Source: Holophagae bacterium (GTDB taxonomy: Bacteria; Acidobacteriota; Holophagae; Acanthopleuribacterales; Acanthopleuribacteraceae). Taken from it: 64,000 nucleotides of DNA. The notes under the pieces are model-generated. The model was not told the origin of the DNA, made no database searches, and was given only the letters and a program-made list of their open reading frames with translations. The stretch is taken from contig JAJCXM010000022.1 in the NCBI GenBank assembly GCA_029263455.1, positions 1 to 64,000 on the forward strand, given 5' to 3'. This document shows positions 34,118 through 43,820 of this stretch, one piece after another; position 1 is the stretch's first letter, and each line of letters begins with the position of its first letter. Position numbers and translations under genes: made by a program.

Positions 34118-35392
34118 ATGTCTATACAAGATACATCGGCCCAAGATCGGACCATTCGACCCAAATCAATCAAACGGGCGCTCAACTGGATCATTCCGGC
34201 TGTGTTAATCGTTGTTGCTGTCGGCGTCTACTACGCCGTCTATATGCGTGCATGGTTTTCGGCCGACCGCTCGTTTGAACGCTCTAGAGTTAGGATCGCC
34301 CAGGTTGTGCGCGGTGATCTCACGCGCGAACTTGCGGTAGAAGGTCGCATTGTCGCGTCATCGTACCCGACACTTTATGCGCCCGCTGATGGGCGTGTGC
34401 GCCTGAAAGTTAGGGCTGGAGACCGCGTTAAAGAAGGCGACCTATTGGCCGTTATTGAAAGTCCAGAACTCAATAATCGCGTTCTTCAGGAAGAGTCGCA
34501 ATTGGCAGCAATTAATGCGGAACTCACCCGTCAACAAATAGCGGCGCAAACCATGAAATTGACAAATCAACAGGATACGGATCTTAAACAGTTGCGATTA
34601 GAGACGAACAAGCGTGAGCTGGCCCGATCGAAGCAGTTATTTGACCAAGGATTGGTTAATCGCAGTGATTATGACGCCGCTGTGGACGCGGTAAGTATTT
34701 CCGAACTGGAATACAAGCATGCCGTCGAGAAAGCTGCGTTAGACCTGTCAACCCAATCCTTAGAAACGCAAAACCGAGCCAACCAAAAGGAACGACAACA
34801 ACTGGTTTTAGATGAAGCAAAACGCAAAGTGGCCGAGCTGTCCATCCAGTCGCCAGTCAATGGCATGATAGGCAGTATATCGGTGGATCCTCGTGATGCT
34901 GTCGTCGCTAACCAGGAAGTATTGACCGTCATTGACTTGACGGCATTTGAAATCGAAATCCAGATCCCCGAATTCTATGCCGATGCAGTCGAGGTTGGAC
35001 ACCCAGCTGAGATCCGCTACGAAAACAAGATTTTTGGAGGACTGGTTTCGTTGGTGTCGCCTGAAGTTAACCGATCAACTGTGTCAGGACGCGTTGTGTT
35101 TGATGAGGCGGGTCCTGAGGGACTCAAACAGAATCAACGGGTATCGACGCGCATCATCCTTAATACGCAAAAGGATGTCCTCAAAGTGAGGCGCGGACCC
35201 TTTCTCGAAGCGGGGGGTGGGCGCACCTCTTATCTGGTTCATGAAGATTTGGCTCGAAAAGTAGCCATTGAAACCGGTGCCGTCAGTTTGACAGAAGTCG
35301 AAATGGTGAGTGGCGTCAGCGAAGGGGATTTTTTAGTTATCTCCGACCCCGGAGTCTTCCAGGGCTCCGAAACCGTCTATCTATACGAATAA
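34118..35392 (+). CDS. Periplasmic adaptor (HlyD/MacA-like) of an ABC efflux system
   Basis: A membrane-fusion protein of about 424 residues: one N-terminal membrane anchor (WIIPAVLIVVAVGVYYAVYM), a biotinyl-lipoyl-like half motif (APADGRVRLKVRAGDRVKEGDLLAVIE), a long coiled-coil hairpin, the second lipoyl half (IQSPVNGMIGSISVDPRD) and a beta-barrel. It links the inner-membrane ABC permease to an outer-membrane exit. The open frame begins at 34088, inside the sigma-54 promoter, so that start cannot be right; the ATG at 34118 follows GGAG by nine bases. An in-frame ATG at 34112 is an alternative. No outer-membrane TolC-like gene is in the operon. Confidence 0.88.
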   Translation: MSIQDTSAQDRTIRPKSIKRALNWIIPAVLIVVAVGVYYAVYMRAWFSADRSFERSRVRIAQVVRGDLTRELAVEGRIVASSYPTLYAPADGRVRLKVRAGDRVKEGDLLAVIESPELNNRVLQEESQLAAINAELTRQQIAAQTMKLTNQQDTDLKQLRLETNKRELARSKQLFDQGLVNRSDYDAAVDAVSISELEYKHAVEKAALDLSTQSLETQNRANQKERQQLVLDEAKRKVAELSIQSPVNGMIGSISVDPRDAVVANQEVLTVIDLTAFEIEIQIPEFYADAVEVGHPAEIRYENKIFGGLVSLVSPEVNRSTVSGRVVFDEAGPEGLKQNQRVSTRIILNTQKDVLKVRRGPFLEAGGGRTSYLVHEDLARKVAIETGAVSLTEVEMVSGVSEGDFLVISDPGVFQGSETVYLYE

Positions 35393-35409
35393 GCAGGAGG
35401 CAAGAAGTT

Positions 35410-36132
35410 ATGTTGTCGATGGAAAGTATCACAAAAATTTATCGAACAGATTTCGTAGAAACACATGCGTTGAGTCGATTCAATCTAAGAGTAGAGAGTG
35501 GTGAGTTCCTTGCCATAATGGGCCCATCGGGTTCCGGCAAATCGACGTTTCTCAATATCTGTGGCCTACTTGATGATTTTGATGAAGGCCACTATTTCTT
35601 GGACGACAAGGACGTGTCCCAGCTGAATGACAATGAGCGTTCTCGGATCCGAAACCAAAACATCGGCTTCATCTTCCAGAGCTTTAATCTGATCCCCGAC
35701 CTCAACGTCTTTGACAATGTGGATGTGCCATTGCGGTACCGCGGGTTGAGAGCGTCTGTCCGCAAAGGCATGATCGATGAAGCGTTAGAAATCGTAGGTC
35801 TTTCGGGCCGTAAGCGACATTTACCCTCGCAACTTTCTGGTGGTCAACAACAGCGTGTGGCCATTGCACGAGCCATTGCTGGCCTGCCCAAAATACTGCT
35901 GGCAGATGAACCAACGGGAAACCTGGACTCGGGCATGGCTCGCCAAATTATGGAGTTGTTGGAGAAGATAAATGAAACCGGCGCAACCTTGATTATGGTG
36001 ACTCACGACCATGAGCTGGCTGCTCGCGCTCACCGTCAAGTCCATATTCTGGACGGCAATATTGTGGATTTGGATGCGTCCGAGTTTGATTCTATTCGCG
36101 AACGAGAAGCTGTCGATGTAAAGGAGGCCTAA
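35410..36132 (+). CDS. MacB-type ABC transporter ATP-binding protein
   Basis: A 240-residue ATPase of the LolD/MacB group. Walker A GPSGSGKST, Q-loop region IGFIFQSFNLIPDLNVFDNV, signature LSGGQQQRVAIARA, Walker B ILLADEPTGNLD and the switch His (MVTHDHE) are all present. It powers the two FtsX-like permeases that follow. AGGAGG-like bases precede the ATG. The substrate is not readable; such systems carry peptides, lipids or antibiotics. Confidence 0.92.
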   Translation: MLSMESITKIYRTDFVETHALSRFNLRVESGEFLAIMGPSGSGKSTFLNICGLLDDFDEGHYFLDDKDVSQLNDNERSRIRNQNIGFIFQSFNLIPDLNVFDNVDVPLRYRGLRASVRKGMIDEALEIVGLSGRKRHLPSQLSGGQQQRVAIARAIAGLPKILLADEPTGNLDSGMARQIMELLEKINETGATLIMVTHDHELAARAHRQVHILDGNIVDLDASEFDSIREREAVDVKEA

Positions 36133-36133
36133 G

Positions 36134-37468
36134 GTGTTTCTATATCACTTAAAAATGGCTTGGCTTGGCATTCGACGTGCCCCCTGGGTCACCCTTATTT
36201 CCATCGCTTCGATCGCGCTCGGCGTCAGTGTTTCCACTTCGATGACGTCGGTTTACCATCTATTCACTCAAAACCCCTTTCCTCACAAGGATGATCGCCT
36301 ATTCAACGTACGAACCGACACCTGGGACGCAGACCAAGAATTTTTTGATGTGGAACCGGGCGAACCTCCGAAATCACAAACTTATCGGGACATGATGGCG
36401 CTCATGCAGAACGATATTGCCAGCCAGCAAACGGGCGTCGCTAATGCTACCGCTTACATTTTCCCAGCTAAACAAGAAATCCGGCCGTTTCAAAGCGTGA
36501 TTCGACTATGCCATAGCGACTTCTTCAAAATGTTCGAGGTTCCTTTCGCGTATGGCAATGCTTGGGGTGCTCAACAGGATCAGAGCCTGGAGCCGGTTGT
36601 GGTTTTGAGCCAAGACGGTAACAACAAACTGTTTGGCGGCGTTAATAGCGTAGGCCGCGCTGTCAAGATTGGGACACGCGAGTTTACGGTTGTTGGGGTT
36701 ATGGATCAATATCAACCCATGCCCCTTGTGTATGACCCAATAAATAGTCTAGCGGGCAAGACGCGCGACTTCTTCATGCCGCTCGAATTCATTCGTCAAC
36801 CGGATTTGGGGCTCAATATTTGGGGTGATGGAGATGCTTGGGGCCCTAGCGAAACTTTTGATGGAGATAAGTTGTTCACCGTCGCTGAATTCTATTGGAT
36901 CCAGTACTGGGTGGAACTCGAGCCGACGCGCCTCCAGGAATACAAATCCTTCGTCGATGCTTATGCTTTAGAGCAGAAATCACTGGGTCGTCATCCGCGC
37001 CCTGTCAATAATCGTGTAACGCCGATGATGGAGTTTGTGAATAGTCGAAACTCGGGATTAGGTGTCTCTAAGGCCATCATGATCCTCTCGATTCTGTTCC
37101 TGGTCGTGTGTGCCATTAACCTCTCCGGATTGTTATTAGGCAAGTTCTTGGCCCGGTCCTCAATTATTGGTGTGCATCGAGCCCTGGGAGCCTCCAAGAA
37201 AGATGTTTTTGTCCAACACATTCTTGAATGTGAACTGGTGGGCATCGCTGGCGGCGTTTTTGGGCTAGTGCTCAGTTACGTTGCGTTGCGAATGATTGCG
37301 CGCGCAATCACCATCGGCGCTGATCGAGTGAATACAGACATGATAACGGTAGATACCTATACCGCCACCATTGCGATTGTCTTTGCGCTGGTAGCCGGCC
37401 TTCTGGCTGGTCTATATCCCTCGTGGCGTGCGGGACGTGTTGCGCCTGCTTTGCAATTAAAAGTTTAG
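36134..37468 (+). CDS. FtsX/MacB-like permease, first of two
   Basis: A 444-residue permease: one N-terminal membrane helix (VTLISIASIALGVSVSTSM), a large periplasmic MacB_PCD domain, and three C-terminal helices ending in GLLAGLYPSWRAGRVAPALQLKV, the usual FtsX end. It starts with GTG one base after the ATPase stop. It works as a pair with the next gene, since MacB-type ATPases need two permease halves. There are no frameshifts. Confidence 0.87.
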   Translation: MFLYHLKMAWLGIRRAPWVTLISIASIALGVSVSTSMTSVYHLFTQNPFPHKDDRLFNVRTDTWDADQEFFDVEPGEPPKSQTYRDMMALMQNDIASQQTGVANATAYIFPAKQEIRPFQSVIRLCHSDFFKMFEVPFAYGNAWGAQQDQSLEPVVVLSQDGNNKLFGGVNSVGRAVKIGTREFTVVGVMDQYQPMPLVYDPINSLAGKTRDFFMPLEFIRQPDLGLNIWGDGDAWGPSETFDGDKLFTVAEFYWIQYWVELEPTRLQEYKSFVDAYALEQKSLGRHPRPVNNRVTPMMEFVNSRNSGLGVSKAIMILSILFLVVCAINLSGLLLGKFLARSSIIGVHRALGASKKDVFVQHILECELVGIAGGVFGLVLSYVALRMIARAITIGADRVNTDMITVDTYTATIAIVFALVAGLLAGLYPSWRAGRVAPALQLKV

Positions 37469-37476
37469 GAGACATC

Positions 37477-38718
37477 ATGGAAATAGGACCTATCTTACGC
37501 ACAATGACCCGTAACAAAACAGGCGTCGGTTTATTGATATTTGAGATCGCTATTACGATGGCTATTGTTCTTAATGCGGCGATGCTTGTCATCGACAGCA
37601 AAAAACGACTGCAGATAGATTCTGGCCTAGATGAAGAAAACATTGTGACCCTGACGGTCAAATCACTGGGCGACAAATTTGATGACACCGTCTACTTTAA
37701 CCAGATAGTGGATCAAGATTTGTTGGCGATACGCTCGATGCCCGAGGTGGTAAGCGCCAGCACTTGTGCACCTACACCCTTGCAAGGGGGAGGCAGCTCC
37801 ACCCAGCGCAAACCAGTTGGTGCTGAACCTTCAAGACTTGTGCGCTGTCCTAGATATAATGTGGATGAACACTTCATCAACACACTGGGACTGTCCTTGG
37901 TGGAAGGTCGCAGCTTTAACAAAGAAGATATGCCACCGGTTATGGATAGTGAGGAGTCGGTTGAAGAGGATCTAACTTCGAATCCTGTGATTGTGACTCA
38001 AGACCTTGCGCTGGCCCTTTTCCCCGACGGTGACGCTCTTGGCCAGCTCATTACCTTTGACGACAGCGGAAGCCCAGACATAATTGTTGGCATCGTTAAG
38101 TATATGTTCACGCCTTATGACAACGGCAAAAGCGGCATGGAAACGCGCATTCTCTTTCTGGCGGGCCGTCGCGGCGGACCAAGTGGCATGGGTTACCTTG
38201 TGCGGGCTGAAAAGGGAGCTATGAACTCGTTAATGTCGCAATTGGAGTCCACCTTACTGAAGGTTGAGGGTGATCGACTTATTGATATATCGCCGTTGAC
38301 TGAAATCAAGCGTGCCGGCTTTTCTTTCACTTATTTCATCGTCAATGCACTTACGGTCATTATGTTCCTACTGGTTGGCGTAACCGCCTTAGGTATTTTC
38401 GGACTGACCTCTTTTGCTGTGGCGGGTAGGACTAAACAAATAGGTACACGGCGAGCCCTGGGCGCCACAAAGTTCCAAATCGTGCGTTACTTTTTGGTTG
38501 AAAACAGTTTAATGACCCTGATGGGAATTACTCTTGGGGCCGTGATGGCGGTTGCACTTAATGGGGTCATTGTTAAAGCGACCGACGGCACACCGTTGGG
38601 AGTTGGCGCTATCGTCGCGGGTGTCGTCGCTCTATGGGCCGTCGGTCTCTTTTCATCACTGATTCCTTCGTTGCGAGCGGCAAGTGTGCCTCCGGTAGTT
38701 GCCACACGAGCGACGTGA
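37477..38718 (+). CDS. FtsX/MacB-like permease, second of two
   Basis: A 413-residue permease with the same layout: first helix GVGLLIFEIAITMAIVLNAAMLVI, a periplasmic domain, and terminal helices with GIFGLTSFAVAGRTKQIGTRRALGATKFQI and a final SLIPSLRAASVPPV. I choose the ATG at 37477 with AGGAGA just before it; a longer frame overlaps the previous gene and looks spurious. It pairs with the permease at 36134. Substrate unknown. Confidence 0.87.
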   Translation: MEIGPILRTMTRNKTGVGLLIFEIAITMAIVLNAAMLVIDSKKRLQIDSGLDEENIVTLTVKSLGDKFDDTVYFNQIVDQDLLAIRSMPEVVSASTCAPTPLQGGGSSTQRKPVGAEPSRLVRCPRYNVDEHFINTLGLSLVEGRSFNKEDMPPVMDSEESVEEDLTSNPVIVTQDLALALFPDGDALGQLITFDDSGSPDIIVGIVKYMFTPYDNGKSGMETRILFLAGRRGGPSGMGYLVRAEKGAMNSLMSQLESTLLKVEGDRLIDISPLTEIKRAGFSFTYFIVNALTVIMFLLVGVTALGIFGLTSFAVAGRTKQIGTRRALGATKFQIVRYFLVENSLMTLMGITLGAVMAVALNGVIVKATDGTPLGVGAIVAGVVALWAVGLFSSLIPSLRAASVPPVVATRAT

Positions 38719-38741
38719 AGCAGTAGAATATCAACAGTCTT

Positions 38742-40067
38742 ATGGAAAAAATCCTGATTGTTGATGATAACGAAGGCGTACGTGAAGCCTTAAGTGTGCT
38801 TTTTGAGATTGAGGGCATCGCAGCTGTAGTTGCCGATTCACCCCAATCAGCTCTGGCGCTCATAGAGCGTGAGCCGATTGGGGTTGTCATTCAAGACATG
38901 AATTTCAAACGCGACGCAACCTCTGGAGCCGAAGGCATCGCGCTGTTTAAAGCGATACGCAGCCGCGACCCCCATCTGCCCGTTCTGTTGATGACCGCCT
39001 GGACATCATTAGAAGCGGCAGTTCAGCTAGTTAAAGAAGGTGCTCAGGACTATCTGGCCAAACCCTGGAACGACGATGCGCTGGTGCGCTGTGTCCGAGA
39101 TTTGTTGAAAATCAGGGCCAACCTTCGATCTCGGACTGGAACAAAGGACACGTCGTTCATATGCGCCAGTCGAGCGATGGAAGACATCTTGCGGCTAGCA
39201 CAACAGGTCGCCGATTCTGATGTGCCAGTGCTGATCAGTGGACCCAACGGCGTGGGAAAAGAAAAGATCGCTGATGTAGTTCAACGGCATTCCAAACGCA
39301 ATAACAAACCCTTCATAAAAGTAAACGCGGGCGCCATACCGGCAGAACTGCTTGAAAGTGAACTGTTCGGTGCCGAAGTTGGCGCTTTCACTGGTGCGAT
39401 GAAACAGAGAATAGGTCATTTTGAAGCGGCAGATGGCGGTACCTTGTTTCTCGACGAAATTGGGAACTTATCGACGCTGGGTCAAATGAAATTGCTTCGG
39501 GTTTTGCAAACCGGAGAATTTCAACGCCTGGGTTCTAGCAAAACACAGCGTGTTGATACGCGCATTCTAAGTGCCACTAATATTGATCTCAAAGCGGCGG
39601 TTCGCGATGGTCTATTTAGGCAAGACCTCTATTTTAGGCTCAACGTGATTGAACTCTATTTGCCGTCATTGAAAGAGCGTGTTGATGATATTGAACCTTT
39701 GGCGCGGCATTTCTTGCACAAATACATAGCCGACGGCAGTGCCAGTGAATTTACCGACGAAGCCATACAAGCTTTGCGTCTCTATGCTTGGCCAGGAAAT
39801 GTCCGCGAATTGGAGAATGTTGTTAGGCGCGCATTGGTGCTGGCTAAAGACTCACGGATCACCGCGTCCGATCTCTTTTTGGGAGGAACTGGCACATTAT
39901 CTGAACATGAACGCAAGGAGCGCATAGAAATTGAGCTAGCGCTGCGAGAGAGTAGCGGCACGATCGCACACGCCGCCCAACAATTGGGACTCTCACGCCA
40001 AGCGCTTTATCGTAAGATGAATAAATATGGCATTGGTGTGGAACGCCAAATCAGAGATGAGTTTTGA
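38742..40067 (+). CDS. NtrC-family sigma-54-dependent response regulator
   Basis: A 441-residue activator with a receiver domain (phosphoacceptor near Asp52 in VVIQDMNFK), a AAA+ domain with the GAFTGA loop that contacts sigma-54 (ELFGAEVGAFTGAM), Walker B GGTLFLDEIGN, and a C-terminal Fis-type helix-turn-helix (AAQQLGLSRQALYRKM). The Walker A motif reads SGPNGVGKE, close to the family norm. It is the fifth gene of the efflux operon and probably activates the operon's own sigma-54 promoter through the twin palindromes upstream. It overlaps the kinase gene by four bases. Confidence 0.93.
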   Translation: MEKILIVDDNEGVREALSVLFEIEGIAAVVADSPQSALALIEREPIGVVIQDMNFKRDATSGAEGIALFKAIRSRDPHLPVLLMTAWTSLEAAVQLVKEGAQDYLAKPWNDDALVRCVRDLLKIRANLRSRTGTKDTSFICASRAMEDILRLAQQVADSDVPVLISGPNGVGKEKIADVVQRHSKRNNKPFIKVNAGAIPAELLESELFGAEVGAFTGAMKQRIGHFEAADGGTLFLDEIGNLSTLGQMKLLRVLQTGEFQRLGSSKTQRVDTRILSATNIDLKAAVRDGLFRQDLYFRLNVIELYLPSLKERVDDIEPLARHFLHKYIADGSASEFTDEAIQALRLYAWPGNVRELENVVRRALVLAKDSRITASDLFLGGTGTLSEHERKERIEIELALRESSGTIAHAAQQLGLSRQALYRKMNKYGIGVERQIRDEF

Positions 40068-41386
40068 AGCCAAAGCGATTTACGTTAGCCGCAAAGATTC
40101 TATTTGTTACAACCGCGTCTCTGGTCTGTTCGTCCGCACTCATCATTTCCCTGTTGTCCTTGGGACTAGGTCCGATACTTGCCACACTGATCGCCAGCAT
40201 CGTCAGCCTGATCCTGTTGCTGGTATTACTCGAACGCGTTACCGGTCCCATTTATCGAGGGCTCCAGTCCTTGCGCGATGGTGCCGACAATTTGAAGGAT
40301 CGCGACTTTAGTGTACGCATTGCCGGATCCCACGAGGACGAAGTTGGCGAACTGGTTTCCATCTTTAATGAAGTCACACGAACATTACAAGATGAACGCT
40401 TCGACCTTTATCAGCGGGAACTGATGTTAAATACAATTGTCGAAAACGCGCCGGTTGCGCTGGTGCTAACCGATCCTCGTGGACGTATTCGCTTTCACAA
40501 TCGTACAGCTCGGCAGCTATTTGATTTGCGCCATGATGATGCCGCCAAGACCTTCTTTGAGATTCTTGATCGCTGCCCAAGTCAGATTCTGGAGGCGGCG
40601 CAAAAACAGTCGGACTCATTGGTAAGTTTCGAGCGGGAAGGTGTGCTGGAGACGTTTCATTTAGTTAAGCGAACATTTAGTTTGAGCGCACTGCCTCACC
40701 AACTCTATCTCTTTCGGCCGATGACGCGTGAAATGTCGAGAGAAGAGGTGGCGGTTTGGAAGAAAGTCATCCGACTCATCGCACATGAGTTAAACAACTC
40801 ACTCGCCCCTATATCGTCACTCATCCATTCGGCTCGTAAATTAAAAGATCAACCGGACCGCCGACTTCAACAAGAACGTGTTTTTGTGTCGATTCAAGAC
40901 AGGTTGGACCACTTGCAACGGTTCTTGGAAGGCTATGCGCAGTTCGCGCGGTTACCCACGCCGGTAAAATCACCTGTCAACTGGCCCGAATTTCTCAACC
41001 GTGTGCAAACGCTCTTTCCATTCGAGCTTCATGGCGCTTTGCCAAAGGAACCGGGATGGTTTGATGCGACTCAAATGGAACAAGTGCTCATCAACCTGAT
41101 TAAGAATGCGCATGAAGCGGGTAGCCCAGCACACGATATTAGTGTCGAAGTGCTGAAGAACAGCGCGACCGTAAATGTTGTCGTCCTTGATCGTGGACCT
41201 GGCATGGACGAGCAAGCGCTTAAACAGGCGTTGCAACCATTTTTCTCGACCAAGACACGAGGTAGTGGGCTGGGTCTAGCGTTGTGTCGCGAGATTGTTG
41301 AAAGTCATGATGGCGATCTTGAAATCGTTAACCGTGAAGATGGCGGTCTCAAGGTCACCTGTGCGCTTCCTAATAACGCTAATTGA
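40064..41386 (+). CDS. Membrane sensor histidine kinase paired with the NtrC-type regulator
   Basis: A 440-residue kinase: two N-terminal membrane helices separated by a very short loop, HAMP (around LRDGADNLKDRDFSVRI), a PAS-like domain (LMLNTIVENAPVALVLTD), the phospho-His in RLIAHELNNSLAPIS near residue 241, and an ATPase domain with LINLIKNAHEAG and GSGLGLALC. The short loop suggests it senses within the membrane, as NtrY/NtrB-like sensors of membrane-active drugs do. It starts at a TTG overlapping the regulator's stop (TTGA). This call is firm; the signal is not known. Confidence 0.9.
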   Translation: MKPKRFTLAAKILFVTTASLVCSSALIISLLSLGLGPILATLIASIVSLILLLVLLERVTGPIYRGLQSLRDGADNLKDRDFSVRIAGSHEDEVGELVSIFNEVTRTLQDERFDLYQRELMLNTIVENAPVALVLTDPRGRIRFHNRTARQLFDLRHDDAAKTFFEILDRCPSQILEAAQKQSDSLVSFEREGVLETFHLVKRTFSLSALPHQLYLFRPMTREMSREEVAVWKKVIRLIAHELNNSLAPISSLIHSARKLKDQPDRRLQQERVFVSIQDRLDHLQRFLEGYAQFARLPTPVKSPVNWPEFLNRVQTLFPFELHGALPKEPGWFDATQMEQVLINLIKNAHEAGSPAHDISVEVLKNSATVNVVVLDRGPGMDEQALKQALQPFFSTKTRGSGLGLALCREIVESHDGDLEIVNREDGGLKVTCALPNNAN

Positions 41387-41474
41387 CCCCATTAAACTGA
41401 AGCCAAATAGGATGACGCGTTAGCTGTGGACGTGACCCTTTCGTTATAATGGTGAGCAACGCAAATGAGGTCAT

Positions 41475-42491
41475 ATGCCAACTCAACCCCATGTCTTATT
41501 TCTATATACCGGTGGCACTCTGGGTATGCAACCCAAAGACAATCAACCGCTTGAGCCTGCTGCGGCACACCGCGACCTGCTCACTTGGGTGCCTGAACTT
41601 AGAGAATACGCATCCATTGATATCGAGATTCTATCGAATATCGATTCGTCTCTGATGACGCCGGAAATATGGATTTCATTGGCGAGTCGCATAGAACGCG
41701 CTCAAGAAGAGAAGACACATGCGGGCGTCGTTGTGATCCATGGCACGGATACTCTGGCATTTACATCGTCCGCTCTTTCCTTTTTGTTACCTGGCCTTAG
41801 CATGCCTGTCGTCTTGACTGGCAGTCAGCGTCCTTTGGCCGTGACCCGAACCGATGCCAGAAATAATGTGTTAGGGGCCGTAGAAACCGCGTTGGAGGGA
41901 CCTCACGAAGTGTTGGTTTTCTTTCGCGAGCGTGCCTATCGCGGTAACCGTGTAACCAAAATGGCGATCTCTGACTTTCGTGCATTTACGAGCCCAAATT
42001 TCCCAGCTTTAGGCAATGCGGGTATAGCTTGGGAATGGAACGAAGAATTGTTTTGGCCATCGACGTGTCGACCAACCATGTGGGGCGAAATCCCCGATAA
42101 ATTACCCAAAGCGCCGCTTGTGCTTCCGTGGCTGCCTGGTCTTGATTTTTCTGATCTGCAACCGACATTAGATTTGCAATGGGCGTTAATAATTGAGGCG
42201 TTCGGATCGGGCAATATCCCGTTGCCAGATAACACCCGTGAGATTCTGTCAGGCTTCATGGAACGAGGAGGCCATGTGTTCATACGCAGTCAGGTGGCCA
42301 AAGGTCAGGTTGCTCTGGATATGTATGCGCCCGGAAAAGAACTCATGCAACTGGGAGCCGTGGGTGCGTTGGATATGACCCGCGAAGCCACGGTTACGAA
42401 ACTGATGGTGATGCAAGGCATGGGTCTGGATGGAGACCGAGTTCGATACCACATGACGCAAAGCCTCTGTGGCGAACTTACGATTAATTAG
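41475..42491 (+). CDS. ansA: L-asparaginase, cytoplasmic type I-like
   Basis: A 338-residue L-asparaginase without a signal peptide, the size of the cytoplasmic type. The first catalytic threonine lies in LYTGGTLGM (Thr12/Thr15 region), and the second active-site motif HGTDTLAFT is near residue 90. It hydrolyses asparagine to aspartate and ammonia. The gene lies 88 bases after the kinase stop and has AGG-rich RBS sequence (GAGGTCAT) ahead of its ATG. A TATAAT at 41445-41450 may give it its own promoter. Confidence 0.92.
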   Translation: MPTQPHVLFLYTGGTLGMQPKDNQPLEPAAAHRDLLTWVPELREYASIDIEILSNIDSSLMTPEIWISLASRIERAQEEKTHAGVVVIHGTDTLAFTSSALSFLLPGLSMPVVLTGSQRPLAVTRTDARNNVLGAVETALEGPHEVLVFFRERAYRGNRVTKMAISDFRAFTSPNFPALGNAGIAWEWNEELFWPSTCRPTMWGEIPDKLPKAPLVLPWLPGLDFSDLQPTLDLQWALIIEAFGSGNIPLPDNTREILSGFMERGGHVFIRSQVAKGQVALDMYAPGKELMQLGAVGALDMTREATVTKLMVMQGMGLDGDRVRYHMTQSLCGELTIN

Positions 42492-42502
42492 GAGTCTGTC
42501 TT

Positions 42503-43753
42503 TTGACGAATCAACTTAGAGCAAAACAACTCTCTTTGTTGGAGGTAGCTTGGCGCCAAAGTGATGATGTCTTTAAGCAAATTAAACAAGAGGCGTTAAC
42601 GATAAGGCCCATCCCACTAAGACATCCGTTTGTCTTTTACCTGGGGCACCTGCCTGCATTTACATGGAACCAGCTCGTCTTCTTTGACGTTGAGAAATCG
42701 CTTAATGCTGAATTTGAGCGCCTGTTTGAACGCGGTATTGACCCGTTGACACAATCAAGCGCAGCGGGTGCGCGGCATGATACGTGGCCAGATATCAGCG
42801 AAATAGAATCATTCAGGGACGACATTCGGTCCCGTGTCAAAGAGTCATTGTTAAGCGGTCGCTTTGATGCCATCCCAAGAGTGATACACGGGATTGTGGA
42901 ACACGAATATATGCATATTGAGACACTGCTCTACATGGTGCACGAGCTCGATCATCAATTTAAGAATCAGGTATTTGAAGCCTCGTCCCAGCAAAAGAAA
43001 CATGCGCATAAGTGGTGTGTTGTTCCAGCTGCTCGAGTCCAAATAGGGGCCCAACGCCATCAATATGATTTTGTTTGGGACAATGAGGAGATGGCCCATG
43101 AAGTGGATGTTTCGGCCATCGAAGTTAGTGATGTGCCCGTTACCAATGATGATTATCGTAATTTTGTTGTTGATGGGGGTTATAAAGATCCTCGATGGTG
43201 GTCGCCAGAGTCTTTTGAGTGGTTGAGTGAGGAAGAAATTTGTCGACCTGTTCATTGGCTTGAAGAAGGCGATTGTATACGTGGCTTGACAAGAAACTGG
43301 CGTTTCGAACACGCCTCACATTGGCCCGTTCAAGTCAGTTACGCGGAGGCTGATGCTTATGCAAAATGGAGTTCCGCAAGGTTAATGAGTGAAGCCGAAT
43401 TCAATCGTCTAGCCACTGACAACGCGGCGGAGGGTTCTGCCAATTTTGGTTTGCGACATATGGGACTAGTGAACGTAGGCAGTTTTATGCCCAACGATTT
43501 GGGCATTTACGATCTTTGGGGGAACGCATGGGAGTGGACGCATACCGCATTTGCTCCCTTTCCCGGGTTTTCGGTGACGCTGCCAAGTTATGCAGGCTAT
43601 TCGGCCGACTTCTTTGATGGCAAACATCGCGTCCTGTTAGGGGGTTCATGGGCGACCGCAGATGCATTAATGAGACCTAGTTTTCGCAACTGGTTCCAGG
43701 AGCGCTATCCTTACGTTTTTGCGCAGTTCCGACTGGTTCGAGATCTGACGTGA
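42503..43753 (+). CDS. EgtB/OvoA-like nonheme iron sulfoxide synthase family protein
   Basis: A 416-residue protein with an N-terminal DinB-like helical domain and a C-terminal formylglycine-enzyme-like domain, the EgtB layout. The iron-binding HxxxHxE motif is present as HEYMHIE, and a further His lies in FYLGHLPAF. The C-terminus carries GGSWATADALMRPSFRNW, typical of this family. EgtB joins a thiol to a histidine betaine in ergothioneine synthesis, and OvoA relatives act on histidine. The partner methyltransferase EgtD is not in the window, so the reaction is open. It starts with TTG behind TAGGAG eight bases upstream. Confidence 0.8.
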   Translation: MTNQLRAKQLSLLEVAWRQSDDVFKQIKQEALTIRPIPLRHPFVFYLGHLPAFTWNQLVFFDVEKSLNAEFERLFERGIDPLTQSSAAGARHDTWPDISEIESFRDDIRSRVKESLLSGRFDAIPRVIHGIVEHEYMHIETLLYMVHELDHQFKNQVFEASSQQKKHAHKWCVVPAARVQIGAQRHQYDFVWDNEEMAHEVDVSAIEVSDVPVTNDDYRNFVVDGGYKDPRWWSPESFEWLSEEEICRPVHWLEEGDCIRGLTRNWRFEHASHWPVQVSYAEADAYAKWSSARLMSEAEFNRLATDNAAEGSANFGLRHMGLVNVGSFMPNDLGIYDLWGNAWEWTHTAFAPFPGFSVTLPSYAGYSADFFDGKHRVLLGGSWATADALMRPSFRNWFQERYPYVFAQFRLVRDLT

Positions 43754-43775
43754 TGCGGTGGACGAGATGTCGCAG

Positions 43776-43800
43776 CAAGCAACAAGCTTCAAGCAGCAAG
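43776..43800. repeat. Heptamer remnant
   Basis: Three to four units of the AAGCNNC heptamer (AAGCAAC, AAGCTTC, AAGCAGC) lie just after the EgtB-like gene and shortly before MITE copy 2. This repeats the arrangement at 29.6 and 33.7 kb, where heptamers and longer repeats also lie together. Confidence 0.7.
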
Positions 43801-43820
43801 AGTGTGAGTCCGCGCTTCCA

